Below the pieces are notes generated by a model. It worked only from the letters and a program-made list of their open reading frames with translations, had not been told where the DNA came from and did no database searches. Shown here one piece after another: positions 24,840 to 33,588 of a stretch of 64,000 nt of DNA. The position numbers were made by a program, and so were the translations under genes. The first letter of the stretch is position 1. Each line of letters starts with the position of its first letter. The stretch covers positions 44,327 to 108,326 of the forward strand of contig NZ_MDKC01000009.1 of assembly GCF_001712755.1 (NCBI RefSeq), given 5' to 3'. The DNA is from Gottfriedia luciferensis. Its GTDB lineage: Bacteria > Bacillota > Bacilli > Bacillales > Bacillaceae_G.

Positions 24840-25625
24840 TCAATCGTAATAAATAGTTTCAGATTCTCTAAAATTTACAATTACCTTAGCTTGTCCTTCT
24901 ACAATCTTAGCAAATTCATCCATCGTAGTGTCATACTTAATATAGATTCTAGGTAAAAGATAGACTTCATTCTTTGTACCCTTTTCAAGATAATATTTCG
25001 GATCTGTCGCTACTGCAAATTTATAGTACTTTTTTGTTTCCTCAATTACTTTATCATTATGATAACCATAAGGATAAGAGAGCGCGATCACATCTTTTCC
25101 GGTGATTGATTGGATCTTATCTTTGGAACCTTTCAACTCATGCTTATAATCATCTATTTTCCTTAAATCCGGATGGGTTGCAGTGTGCGATTGGATTGAA
25201 AACATCCCTGAATCAGACATCTTTTTTAAGTCCGTGCTAGAAAGTCGATCCGGCCATCCAATATAATCAGATATCGCAAATATAGTTGCTCTTGGTGTAA
25301 ACGTATCCGATTTCAATTTTTGAAAGATTTTTAACACATTTAAGTTATTTTTATAACCGTCATCAATTGTAATAAAGATCGGTTTCTTTACGTTATTACG
25401 GTCTCCCCATTGTTCAAAAGTTAAAGGCGTAAAGCCATGATCACGTAAATAAATCATTTGTTTTTCGAAATTCTCTGGTGAAACAAATAAATCCCTTACT
25501 CCATGACCCGTAAACTCATCGATATTATGATAAATTAAAATTGGAATTTTGTCTGCAGCATGTGTCTTTTCTGGTAACTGCATCCACAAAAATAGACATA
25601 GAAAAAATAAAGTTATCTTTCGCAT
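24840..25625 (-). CDS. Secreted polysaccharide deacetylase (CE4)
   Basis: 261 residues with a signal peptide (MRKITLFFLCLFLWMQLPEKTHA). The CE4 domain shows the metal/catalytic motifs IPILIYHNI (family of PgaB/IcaB-like deacetylases), TIDDGY with the catalytic Asp pair, QSHTATHPDL with the metal His residues, and SYPYGYHND. It removes acetyl groups from an extracellular polysaccharide such as poly-N-acetylglucosamine or peptidoglycan. It is a single gene with a strong terminator. A second CE4 enzyme of another subtype lies at 37222-37974. Confidence 0.9.
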   Translation of the reverse strand: MRKITLFFLCLFLWMQLPEKTHAADKIPILIYHNIDEFTGHGVRDLFVSPENFEKQMIYLRDHGFTPLTFEQWGDRNNVKKPIFITIDDGYKNNLNVLKIFQKLKSDTFTPRATIFAISDYIGWPDRLSSTDLKKMSDSGMFSIQSHTATHPDLRKIDDYKHELKGSKDKIQSITGKDVIALSYPYGYHNDKVIEETKKYYKFAVATDPKYYLEKGTKNEVYLLPRIYIKYDTTMDEFAKIVEGQAKVIVNFRESETIYYD

Positions 25626-25771
25626 ATAAATCCTCCCTTTATCTTTTTACTATTTAGTGTTCCAATTTCCATTTTATCTATCATTATTTATAGTAATTTT
25701 ATACTAATTGAAAAAATTATTTTACCTACGATTTAACTATACAATGATGCTTAACTTGTCTATTAATAAAT

Positions 25772-25806
25772 TAAAGCCCATTACTCATAATGTAGTAACG
25801 GGCCTT
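25772..25806 (-). terminator. Terminator of the HugZ-like gene
   Basis: AAAGGCCCGTTAC pairs with GTAATGGGCTTT on the minus strand and is followed by AATTT. Confidence 0.7.
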
Positions 25807-25811
25807 TCTAT

Positions 25812-26306
25812 TTAGTGGTTCATTTTAGAAGGGTCAATTTGGTTGAATGTTCCTTCAATCGGATTGATATCAAAAGCCTGACCGAATCCAGCGATAAATC
25901 GACCTTCTATTGGTGTAAGCTTGAATAACGACAGATCAATTCCTCTTAAAACCTCAATCATCTGATCTCCATGATTTTTTACAAACTTTTCAAATATGTG
26001 CTCTTTGTCCACATTGCCCACGAATTCAGGAGTACATTTATATCGAATTCGCTCTCTTGTAAATAATATTGGAGAAGTTGCTTCGTCTGCAATAATCATG
26101 ATACTTATAAACTTATTGTTTTCTAAATGTTGAAAATGAGCTGCGATCTTACTAATGAAAATATAGAAGTTACCTTCGTAGATGACAAAAGGTGAATAAC
26201 TAATATGCGGATCCCCTTTATGATCCATTGAATTGATCATCAACGTTTTACATTCAGATTGAAGTTTTTCATATATTTTAAATTGAACTTCTAATTGTTT
26301 TTCCAT
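25812..26306 (-). CDS. HugZ-like heme oxygenase / pyridoxamine oxidase-fold protein
   Basis: 164 residues from the ATG at 26306, seven bases after AAGGGAG. The split-barrel fold of pyridoxamine-phosphate oxidases is indicated by TLMINSMDHKGDPHISYSPF, GNFYIFISKIAAHFQHL and SIMIIADE. The C-terminal IEGRFIAGFGQAFDI resembles the heme-contacting loop of HugZ/HutZ heme-degrading enzymes. A near-consensus Fur box lies 40 bases upstream, so it should be expressed when iron is scarce, which fits release of iron from heme. No heme transporter is nearby. The HugZ assignment is good; activity is inferred. Confidence 0.8.
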   Translation of the reverse strand: MEKQLEVQFKIYEKLQSECKTLMINSMDHKGDPHISYSPFVIYEGNFYIFISKIAAHFQHLENNKFISIMIIADEATSPILFTRERIRYKCTPEFVGNVDKEHIFEKFVKNHGDQMIEVLRGIDLSLFKLTPIEGRFIAGFGQAFDINPIEGTFNQIDPSKMNH

Positions 26307-26345
26307 AAGCATCTCCCTTAAAGAAAATATTCCCCTAAAATTTCA

Positions 26346-26366
26346 TGATAATAATCATCATTATCA
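26346..26366 (-). promoter_or_regulatory. Fur box
   Basis: GATAATAATCATCATTATC at 26347-26365 matches 17 of 19 positions of the classical Fur operator and is almost palindromic. It lies just upstream of the HugZ-like gene. The rest of 26430-26630 shows no gene of its own. Confidence 0.82.
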
Positions 26367-26396
26367 ATTATATTTCCAGAATTTTAAATCAAAATT

Positions 26397-26428
26397 AAAG
26401 AGCCTTAGTTACAGTTAAGGCCCTTCTA
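26397..26428 (-). terminator. Probable terminator of the yod-like operon
   Basis: GGGCCTTAAC pairs with a TAAGGCTC-type arm on the minus strand before a short T-run, about 200 bases past the last gene of the operon. Confidence 0.5.
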
Positions 26429-26630
26429 TATCAAAGTTTTAGAGAGCTTTTACTCCCTTTTGACCATTCATTTGAAGAAGTGATTTGTTTATTCATATCA
26501 TCCTCTTCAATCAATGTCTATGTTCGTCAATATTTACATTTTTATAGTATAAAAGCTCAAATTATTTCCGTGAAAATATTTTGGGACTTCGTTTTCATTT
26601 GTGTTCTACTTGTTTTGATAAAATACTTCT

Positions 26631-27899
26631 TTATTCATCTACCCCACACCAATCTAGTAAAGTGTAGGCAATTACCTCCGCACAACGAAATAATTCATCT
26701 AGATCAATGTATTCATTTGGATAATGTGCAACCTTTGTTTCCCCTGGTCCAAACACAATCGTAGGTATTTGTTTGATTTGTGTAAATAATCCACCGTCCG
26801 TCCCCCATGGAGAAGCTTCAATAATCGGTTCATTTTTATAAACATAACGATAAGATTTCTTGAGAGATTCCATAAATGGATGCTCAAGATCGATACTACC
26901 TGGTAACCATCTTGCTCCGAAAAATTCAATCTCAACCGGATTTTCAATAAACCAATCATCTATTAATGAGAGTGTTTTAAGCCACCTCGTTATTTCAAGT
27001 TTAGCTTCTTCAATTGTTTCATTTGGTGAAACACCTAGTCTTCCCTCAAGAGTAACTAAATCGGAGACTGAGGAGGGCCAAGTACCCCCATTTATTTTTC
27101 CGATATTAATTGGTATTGGAATTGGCACATTTTTGTAAAGTGGATCATCTAGTAGTCTTGTATTTCGAACTTTTTCTAATTGATTTATATGATTTATAAC
27201 CATTATACTTTTTTCAATTGCACTAACTCCTTCATACCTCGTTCCACCGTGGGCAACTTTACCTTTTACTTTTATTCGAAACCAAACACTGCCTTGTTGT
27301 TTCGGAAATATTTTCATTTTAGTTGGTTCTGGAATAAGGACAGCATCTGCAACGTATCCCCGTAATATTGTTGCTAGCGTACCTGCCCCTCCGCTTTCTT
27401 CCTCAATAACACTTTCAAAATAGATATCGCCTTTAAGTGGAATATTACATTTTTTTATTGCCTCAATCGCAAATAATGCAGCAACATTTCCACCCTTCAT
27501 ATCTGTTGATCCCCTACCAAATAAGCGATTTCCTACGATTGCACCACTATACGGATGGCGCTCCCAACCACTTATTTCACCTTCAGGAACCACATCAATA
27601 TGTCCATTTAATATAATCGATCGACCATTTCCTGTTCCCTTTAGAATTGCAACGATATTCGGACTATCTTCAAATGAAGTTCGTTCTGAAATAAAATAGG
27701 ATGATTTTGTTAATTCCTCAATTGTCGGCTCAAAACGATCAATTACTAATCCAAGATTCTGTAAATAATTTGAAACAATTTTTTGAGCAGCAGCTTCATT
27801 TCCTGAAACACTTTTTTCACGAACAAGATTCTGAAGTAATTCAATTGCCTTGTTCTTATTTTTTTGAATGTAGTCATTAATTTTAGCTTTCAAATCCAA
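26631..27899 (-). CDS. yodQ: M20 family peptidase/deacylase, YodQ-like
   Basis: 422 residues of the ArgE/DapE type. Metal ligands are visible in LNGHIDVVPEG (His-x-Asp), GRGSTDMKGG, ESVIEEESGGAG (catalytic Glu pair) and a C-terminal His in GETKVAHYPNEYID; a dimerisation domain lies between. It hydrolyses an N-acyl group from an amino-acid-like substrate. It is the fourth gene of an operon with an aminotransferase and both CoA-transferase subunits, matching B. subtilis yodQRST, a mother-cell operon tied to beta-lysine metabolism. Here the order along the transcript is T, S, R, Q. Confidence 0.88.
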   Translation of the reverse strand: MDLKAKINDYIQKNKNKAIELLQNLVREKSVSGNEAAAQKIVSNYLQNLGLVIDRFEPTIEELTKSSYFISERTSFEDSPNIVAILKGTGNGRSIILNGHIDVVPEGEISGWERHPYSGAIVGNRLFGRGSTDMKGGNVAALFAIEAIKKCNIPLKGDIYFESVIEEESGGAGTLATILRGYVADAVLIPEPTKMKIFPKQQGSVWFRIKVKGKVAHGGTRYEGVSAIEKSIMVINHINQLEKVRNTRLLDDPLYKNVPIPIPINIGKINGGTWPSSVSDLVTLEGRLGVSPNETIEEAKLEITRWLKTLSLIDDWFIENPVEIEFFGARWLPGSIDLEHPFMESLKKSYRYVYKNEPIIEASPWGTDGGLFTQIKQIPTIVFGPGETKVAHYPNEYIDLDELFRCAEVIAYTLLDWCGVDE

Positions 27900-27905
27900 T
27901 TTTGA

Positions 27906-28589
27906 TCACTCCCAACGATGAACAACAACATTTGGGTTCACAAATAGTGGAGCACCAGTTTTCTCAATCACATCGCTGACTAAATATGGAGACATTACTT
28001 CATTTAACCAAAGCTCTCCACTTTCTTTTTTAACTTCAATTACGGCCATTTCAGTAATGATTAAATCTACGCAACTTGGAGATGTAAGAGGAAGTGTACA
28101 ATCAGAGACTATTTTTGGGTCACCATTTTTATTAGTATGGTTCATTAAAACAATTACTTTTTTTGATTTTTGAGCTAAGTCCATTGCTCCACCAATTCCT
28201 GGCACTCTTTTACCAGGAACAATCCAATTTGCTAAATCACCATTTTTACTAACTTCAAGAGCACCTAGTACTGTTAAATCTAATAAACCTTTTCGAATAA
28301 TCGCAAAGGCTATGCTGCTATCAAAATAACTAGAACCTGGAATTAATGTTACAGGTAATCCTGCAGCATTACATAAATTCTCATCTTCTTCACCCTTTTG
28401 TGGAGTAGGACCTAAACCTAACACGCCATTTTCTGCATGGAACATTACTTGGCAATCATCTGGTAAGTAATTTGGGATAAGTGAAGGAATTCCAATCCCA
28501 AGATTCACTATCATACCGCTCTTTACTTCTTTTGCTGCACGCTTTGCCATTATTTCCCTAGGATTTATTTTTCCCAAACCCACTTCCAA
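27906..28589 (-). CDS. yodR: CoA transferase subunit B, YodR-like
   Basis: 227 residues, the beta subunit of a type I 3-oxoacid CoA-transferase. The active-site Glu is in FHAENGVLGLGP, preceded by VNLGIGIPSLI and followed by PGKRVPGIGGAMDL. A TTG at 28589 (with GGGGTG upstream) is the likely start, overlapping the alpha-subunit gene by 25 bases, which indicates translational coupling. Together the subunits move CoA between a dicarboxylic or keto-acid product and acetyl or succinyl-CoA. Confidence 0.88.
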   Translation of the reverse strand: MEVGLGKINPREIMAKRAAKEVKSGMIVNLGIGIPSLIPNYLPDDCQVMFHAENGVLGLGPTPQKGEEDENLCNAAGLPVTLIPGSSYFDSSIAFAIIRKGLLDLTVLGALEVSKNGDLANWIVPGKRVPGIGGAMDLAQKSKKVIVLMNHTNKNGDPKIVSDCTLPLTSPSCVDLIITEMAVIEVKKESGELWLNEVMSPYLVSDVIEKTGAPLFVNPNVVVHRWE

Positions 28590-29260
28590 TTCACCCCTTC
28601 CGATTGAACGATGTGGTTTACAAAAGCGCCAGGTACGATAATTTCTTCAGGTTCTAATGCTCCTAAAGGAACAATTTCATCAACTTCGGCAATAGTGATT
28701 TTTCCGGCCATTGCTACATAAGGATTCGTATTGCGAGCACTTTTATCAAAAACTAAATTCCCAAAAGGATCTGCTTTCTTCGCATATACAATTGAAACAT
28801 CTGAAATGAGAGGAGTTTCAACTAAATACTCTTTTCCAAATACATTCACCCTCTGTTTATCAACATCTATTACACTATCAATCCCTATATCTACTAAAAC
28901 GCCACCTAATCCAACTCCACCCGCTCGTATCCGTTCGATAAAAGTACCTTGAGGGCTGAACTCTATTTCTAACGTACCATCTGTCATTTGCTTTCCAGCA
29001 TTCGGATTTGATCCGATATGCGTTGTAATCATTTTTTTTACTCTTTTAGCCGTCACTAATTGTCCGATCCCAACATCAGGAAAACCCGTATCATTTCCAA
29101 TTAGAGTAAGATCTTTCACACCTTTCTCTAAAATGCTCCTTATTAATGTTGGTGGATTACCGATTCCTCCAAACCCACCGAACATTAACACCATATCATC
29201 TTTAAAATAAAGCAAAGCTTCTTCAATACTAATGATTTTCCCGAAAGTATTGATTGCCAT
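28565..29260 (-). CDS. yodS: CoA transferase subunit A, YodS-like
   Basis: 231 residues. Alpha-subunit signatures are MLMFGGFGGIGNPPTLI near residue 28-45, LTLIGNDTGFPDVGIGQL and ARNTNPYVAMAGKITI. Its start codon at 29260 abuts the aminotransferase stop, and its end overlaps the subunit B gene, so the three are tightly coupled. In B. subtilis the equivalent pair lies in the kamA-yodT operon. Neither kamA nor yodP is found in this window. Confidence 0.88.
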   Translation of the reverse strand: MAINTFGKIISIEEALLYFKDDMVLMFGGFGGIGNPPTLIRSILEKGVKDLTLIGNDTGFPDVGIGQLVTAKRVKKMITTHIGSNPNAGKQMTDGTLEIEFSPQGTFIERIRAGGVGLGGVLVDIGIDSVIDVDKQRVNVFGKEYLVETPLISDVSIVYAKKADPFGNLVFDKSARNTNPYVAMAGKITIAEVDEIVPLGALEPEEIIVPGAFVNHIVQSEGVNWKWVWEK

Positions 29261-30588
29261 TATTTAATCTCCTTTGCTTCTTGATTTAGCTCATTAAATA
29301 CTTCCTTCAATAAAGTTAGCAATTCATTTACTTGCGCATCAGTAATGACTAAAGGTGGAGAAAGCAAGAAACTATTTTCAGATCTTCCATATGGACCACT
29401 AACAGATGGATACAGTAATAATCCATGATTTTTGGCAATCTCAATTACACGATTTGTTACACTTTTACAATCAAACAGATCATCATTTATTTCAATACCG
29501 ATCAGTAGTCCTTCACCCCTGACATCGAAAAGAAAAGGATACTCTTTCTGCCATTCTTTTAGTTTTAATTTAATCTTTTCACCTTGTATTTTAGAATTTT
29601 GTACTAATCCGTTTTTTTCGACATAGTTTAAAACGGCTAAAGCTATACTTGCAGAAAGAGGATTCGCACTAAACGTATGTCCACTCATAACAAGTCGACT
29701 GCCTTCTAAAATTGGTTGCATTACACGATCACTTGCGATTGCTGCAGCAATAGGCGTATAACCAGCCGCCAATCCCTTACCAAGGACTAATAAATCGGGT
29801 ACACAACTCCAATGGTTCATTCCGAACATTTCTCCAGTTCTACCTATTCCCGTCATTACTTCGTCCGCAATAAGTAGGACATCGTGTTTATCACAAATTT
29901 CTTTAATTTTTTCATAATATCCTTTTGGAGGAGTTAACGCAGCTCCTGCCGCACCAACAATAGGTTCAGCTATAAATGCTGCCACATTTTCCGAACCCAA
30001 TTTCTGAATTGTACGATCAAGTGCAGTCGCACAAAGTAACCCACAACTTTCAGGCTCTAATTCAAATGGGCACCTTTTGCAATACGGCGCTTCAACCATA
30101 GGATAATCCTCTAGTAAACTAGTAAAACGTTTCCTCCTTAAAGGGTGCCCTGACATAGATAAAGATCCGATGGTGATACCATGGTAGCTCATGCTTCTTG
30201 ATATAATCTTCGTTTTCGTATGAATTCCTCTTTCTTGAAAATGCTGTATTGCCATTTTCATAGCTGTTTCAGTTGCTTCAGTACCACTATTAACAAAAAA
30301 ACTCCAGTTTAAATCCCCAGGTGTTAGCTGAGCTATTTTTTCAGCTAATTGTTCTGCCGCCTCACTCGTAAACTGTGATCTATAAACAAATGCCACTTTA
30401 GAGGCCTGTTTTACCATTTCATCAATTATTTCCTTAACACCATGACCAATACTTGCCGCAACTGCACCTGAAGAACCATCAATATATTTCTTTCCTTGCT
30501 TGTCCCATAGGTAGATAGTTTCTCCTCGATCAATTGTCGGATAACAATCACCTACAAGTGGTTTTATTAAATAATCCCTTTTAGTCAT
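29260..30588 (-). CDS. yodT: Class III aminotransferase, YodT-like
   Basis: 442 residues, PLP-dependent fold type I. Visible are the phosphate-binding FVNSGTEATETAMK, the Asp of IADEVMTGIGRTG that contacts the pyridine nitrogen, and the Schiff-base Lys in LGKGLAAGYTPIAA. It belongs to the acetylornithine/omega-amino-acid group and probably transaminates a diamino or beta-amino acid. It is the first gene of the yodTSRQ-like operon. In Bacillus this set is expressed in the mother cell; I cannot place its promoter with confidence in 30589-30837, which otherwise holds nothing recognisable. Confidence 0.9.
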   Translation of the reverse strand: MTKRDYLIKPLVGDCYPTIDRGETIYLWDKQGKKYIDGSSGAVAASIGHGVKEIIDEMVKQASKVAFVYRSQFTSEAAEQLAEKIAQLTPGDLNWSFFVNSGTEATETAMKMAIQHFQERGIHTKTKIISRSMSYHGITIGSLSMSGHPLRRKRFTSLLEDYPMVEAPYCKRCPFELEPESCGLLCATALDRTIQKLGSENVAAFIAEPIVGAAGAALTPPKGYYEKIKEICDKHDVLLIADEVMTGIGRTGEMFGMNHWSCVPDLLVLGKGLAAGYTPIAAAIASDRVMQPILEGSRLVMSGHTFSANPLSASIALAVLNYVEKNGLVQNSKIQGEKIKLKLKEWQKEYPFLFDVRGEGLLIGIEINDDLFDCKSVTNRVIEIAKNHGLLLYPSVSGPYGRSENSFLLSPPLVITDAQVNELLTLLKEVFNELNQEAKEIK

Positions 30589-30837
30589 ACTATCCCACCA
30601 TCTTTCACTTAGATCTCATTACTATATATATAGTTGAAAGCGCATGAAGTTAGACTAATGAAAAACAATAGGGTTTACTTCGAATAAAATTATGAGGTGT
30701 ATAGAAGCAAGATTGAAATATTAACGAGGCGTAAAACAATTTAGTATTATTAAAAATTGAAAAGCAAATAACAAATAGAAAAGGTTTAAATTAATTTAAA
30801 TAAAGCTACGCTAAATTTAAATGTTGATTGCAACTGA

Positions 30838-30862
30838 AAAAGACCACAAAAATGTGGTCTTA
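30838..30862 (-). terminator. Terminator of the monooxygenase gene
   Basis: Minus-strand stem AAGACCACA / TGTGGTCTT with a TTTT-containing loop and a following T-run. Confidence 0.8.
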
Positions 30863-30965
30863 CTTTACTTTATGTAACGAACAATTGCGTTAGCCGACCA
30901 TGGATTAATAATTACCTCAGTCCATGGAAGTTTATAACTTACTTCAATAGTTGTCGAAGAAACAT

Positions 30966-31262
30966 CTACAAAAATTTCACCATTTCAAAATGTTCCACTG
31001 TTGGAAATGGGTCGTAAAAATGATGAAGCTGCTTTTTCCAATCTTGGTATTCATTAGATTGCCTAAATCCAATTGTATGGTCCTCCAATGTTTCCCACTG
31101 CACCAATAATAGATATTTCCCTTTTGTTTCCATGCATCGTTGTAATTCATGAGACATGTACCCTTTCATAGAAGAAATAATTTTTGATGCTTCTCGAAAA
31201 GCTTCTTCATATTGTTCCTCCATACCTTCCTTAACATATAGCATAGCAGCTTCCAATACCAT
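30966..31262 (-). CDS. Antibiotic biosynthesis monooxygenase (ABM) domain protein
   Basis: 98 residues forming a single ABM ferredoxin-like barrel: MVLEAAMLYVKEGMEEQYE, then SMKGYMSHELQRCMETKGKY and LLVQWETLEDHTIGFRQS, ending FPTVEHFEMV. Members act as cofactor-free quinone-type monooxygenases or heme-degrading enzymes, usually as dimers. The histidine in the central helix is conserved, but no IsdG-specific Trp/Asn pair is evident, so heme breakdown is not claimed. It is a single gene with an ATG start. Confidence 0.85.
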   Translation of the reverse strand: MVLEAAMLYVKEGMEEQYEEAFREASKIISSMKGYMSHELQRCMETKGKYLLLVQWETLEDHTIGFRQSNEYQDWKKQLHHFYDPFPTVEHFEMVKFL

Positions 31263-31398
31263 TTAATCACCCCTAATTATTTTGATCTGACTTTATATTA
31301 TTCGGCAAAACTTTAATCTCCACCTTTAAGTGTAATTAATCCACTAATCTACTAATTAGTTGAATAACAAAAACAACATTATTCTTTAATACAGAACA

Positions 31399-31441
31399 AA
31401 ATAAAAAGAGCTTCGAGAAAATTACCTCTCTTAGCTCTTTT
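31399..31441 (-). terminator. Terminator of the yqjP-yqjQ unit
   Basis: AAAGAGCT pairs with AAGCTCTTT, with extra AGAG/CTCT pairs inside, then a T-run on the minus strand. Confidence 0.65.
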
Positions 31442-31480
31442 TTCTATCATCATTTAAGCAGTCTCTATGAACAGCTTCTG

Positions 31481-32269
31481 TTATTTTTTATTTCCGAATT
31501 TCATCATTAAATAATAACTTACTTTAGGGAATACTGAATAAACTTTTGCTCCAAATCCCATCCATGAAGGTAAATCGATTTCATGAACATTTTTTCCAAT
31601 TAAAGAAATAACTTTCGAAGCAACTTTTTCAGGGTCTAGCATCATTTTTCGAACAGATTTTGCGTACGATCCTGACTCATCTGCTATATCAAAAAACGGT
31701 GTATCCATTGGACCTGGATTTATATTCGTAATATAGATACCGTCTTTTTCAACTTCTTGTCTTAAGGCATTGCTGAAACCTAGTACTGCATGCTTAGAAC
31801 CTGCATATGCTGCAGCCTTCGAAGTTGCAATCTTACCAGCTAAAGAAGCGATATTAATAATATGCCCCTTCCCTTTCAGCTTCATAGACGTAAGGGCAAG
31901 CTTTGAACAAATCATGACTCCAAATACATTGACATCAAACATTTGCTTCATATCTTGAAGTGACATTTGTTCAACCGTTTGAAATAGACCATACCCTGCA
32001 TTATTTATTAAAACATCGATTCCATCAAATTGTTCCTCGATCTGGTGAAATGCATCGTATACTGCATTTTCATCTGTCACATCTACAACAAAATAATGAC
32101 ATTTAACTGGAAAATCTTCTTGTATTTTTGCCTTTAAGTTTTTTAGCTCTGTTTCTCTTCTAGCAATTAAGACGATATTAGCGCCTTGTTTTGCTGCAGT
32201 TAAAGCTAAATCTTTCCCAAGACCACTAGAAGCACCTGTTATTACTACCGTTTGGTTACTTAACCTCAA
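31481..32269 (-). CDS. yqjQ: SDR family oxidoreductase, YqjQ-like
   Basis: 262 residues of the classical short-chain dehydrogenase fold. The NADP-binding TGASSGLG (about 11-18), NNAGYG, catalytic Ser in NIASLAG and YAGSKHAV with the Tyr-x-x-x-Lys pair are all present. The C-terminus has a hydrophobic patch. The substrate is unknown. It lies 15 bases after the MBL hydrolase gene, and the pair yqjP-yqjQ next to a divergent proI reproduces the B. subtilis arrangement. Confidence 0.9.
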   Translation of the reverse strand: MRLSNQTVVITGASSGLGKDLALTAAKQGANIVLIARRETELKNLKAKIQEDFPVKCHYFVVDVTDENAVYDAFHQIEEQFDGIDVLINNAGYGLFQTVEQMSLQDMKQMFDVNVFGVMICSKLALTSMKLKGKGHIINIASLAGKIATSKAAAYAGSKHAVLGFSNALRQEVEKDGIYITNINPGPMDTPFFDIADESGSYAKSVRKMMLDPEKVASKVISLIGKNVHEIDLPSWMGFGAKVYSVFPKVSYYLMMKFGNKK

Positions 32270-32284
32270 AAATTCCCACCTCTA

Positions 32285-33265
32285 TTATTGACTGACTGAA
32301 TGCTCATTCGTTTTATACTCAAGTATACCATCATTTCGTTCATTTAAACTAATAAAACCTAAGTTTTCCAGATAGTCTAATTGACCAATTGTTTCAGATA
32401 TAGTAAGTGAAAGTTGCTTTTGATAAACCTTTGGAAATAACATTTGGCAAACTTCATATGCAGTTAACGGTTGTTTTTTAATCATTTCATATACTTTTTC
32501 AGCTCTAGCTTTTTGCTTTTCTAATCTACTTTTTACTAACCCTTTAATATCGATAACTGGTTCACCATGTCCAGTATATAATTTTGTAATCGGAAGTTCT
32601 GCTATTCTTTGTAAAGAGTGATTGTATTGTAATAATGGTTTTACACGTTCGGTTTCACCATTTAATGGAGGCTCTATGATTGGGTTTGACGAAACTTTAT
32701 CTAATAATAAATCTCCTCCAAATGCAATGCCATCATCCTCACTAATTAAAGAAATGTGAGAAGTTGCATGACCAGGTGTGTACAATACTTTCAACCCAAA
32801 AATACTATCAATTCGATCGCCTTCATCGATCGTATGAGTTAAAGAACGAATACTAGTATATGGCATTTTCTCTGTTGTTCGTGGCATTCTTTGTACATAT
32901 TCTTGTGGTACACCGTATAATAGCGCATTTTCAATAAAATACTCATTATAGTAATTTAAAAATGATTCGTCCTGGGTTAAATATGGAATATTTCGTTCAT
33001 GACCTAATATTTTTACATCCTCATTAAACTCCTCTAATAGTCCTGCATGGTCTGGATGATGATGAGTTAAAATGACTTGTTCAATATCTTCTAATTTATA
33101 CCCTAATTTATCTAATTCACTTTTAAGTGCATCTAATGTATCTGGAGTATTCGTTCCTGTATCAATTAAAGTCAATAAATCTCCTTCAACTAAAAAAACA
33201 TTTACAGTATTCATTGCATACGGTACCGGGAGTGTAATTTGGTGAATCTTATCTTCAGGGATCAT
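32285..33265 (-). CDS. yqjP: MBL-fold metallo-hydrolase, YqjP-like
   Basis: 326 residues with the metal motif LTHHHPDHAGLL (about 66-77), YTPGHATSHISLI, FGGDLLLD and LYTGHGEP, followed by a C-terminal winged-helix-like region of about 90 residues seen in LACTB2/YqjP-like hydrolases. The substrate is unknown. It is the first gene of a two-gene unit with yqjQ and is divergent from proI; a perfect 14-bp palindrome lies in the shared control region. Confidence 0.9.
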   Translation of the reverse strand: MIPEDKIHQITLPVPYAMNTVNVFLVEGDLLTLIDTGTNTPDTLDALKSELDKLGYKLEDIEQVILTHHHPDHAGLLEEFNEDVKILGHERNIPYLTQDESFLNYYNEYFIENALLYGVPQEYVQRMPRTTEKMPYTSIRSLTHTIDEGDRIDSIFGLKVLYTPGHATSHISLISEDDGIAFGGDLLLDKVSSNPIIEPPLNGETERVKPLLQYNHSLQRIAELPITKLYTGHGEPVIDIKGLVKSRLEKQKARAEKVYEMIKKQPLTAYEVCQMLFPKVYQKQLSLTISETIGQLDYLENLGFISLNERNDGILEYKTNEHSVSQ

Positions 33266-33346
33266 ACTTATTCCTCCTTATCTGAATCTTCTTACAGTTA
33301 ATTCTAATATACATTTAAAAAAATAAAAACAAAGATGATTAGAATT

Positions 33347-33360
33347 TTACATTAATGTAA
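33347..33360. repeat. 14-bp palindrome in the yqjP-proI divergent region
   Basis: TTACATTAATGTAA is a perfect palindrome about midway in the 323-bp gap (33266-33588). The rest of the gap is AT-rich without a recognisable gene or terminator. Confidence 0.4.
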
Positions 33361-33588
33361 AGACAGAATCTAGAATGTACAGAAAACACGGGGACGGAAA
33401 AGGAATTAATCGTTACAAAACTTAGAAAAATTTCCTAATTACTTCTTTTCTCATTAAAATTTTCCCTTCAACTAAAAATTATTTAAAAATATTTTTGAAA
33501 AATTATATAAAAGTAATATGTCAACAAGGAATATAGCATTTATTTCTCTAATATAAATATCTATTACAATAGAGGTGAGGTGAATGTA

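Noticed and set aside
26480..26764. 94-residue plus-strand open frame
   Set aside because: Overlaps the 3' end of the M20 peptidase gene and has no ribosome site or coherent protein pattern.
30865..30985. Minus-strand frame ending in SANAIVRYIK as a C-terminal gene remnant
   Set aside because: It lies in the 3' untranslated part of the monooxygenase gene, has no start codon, and is too short to identify; it remains possible but unsupported.
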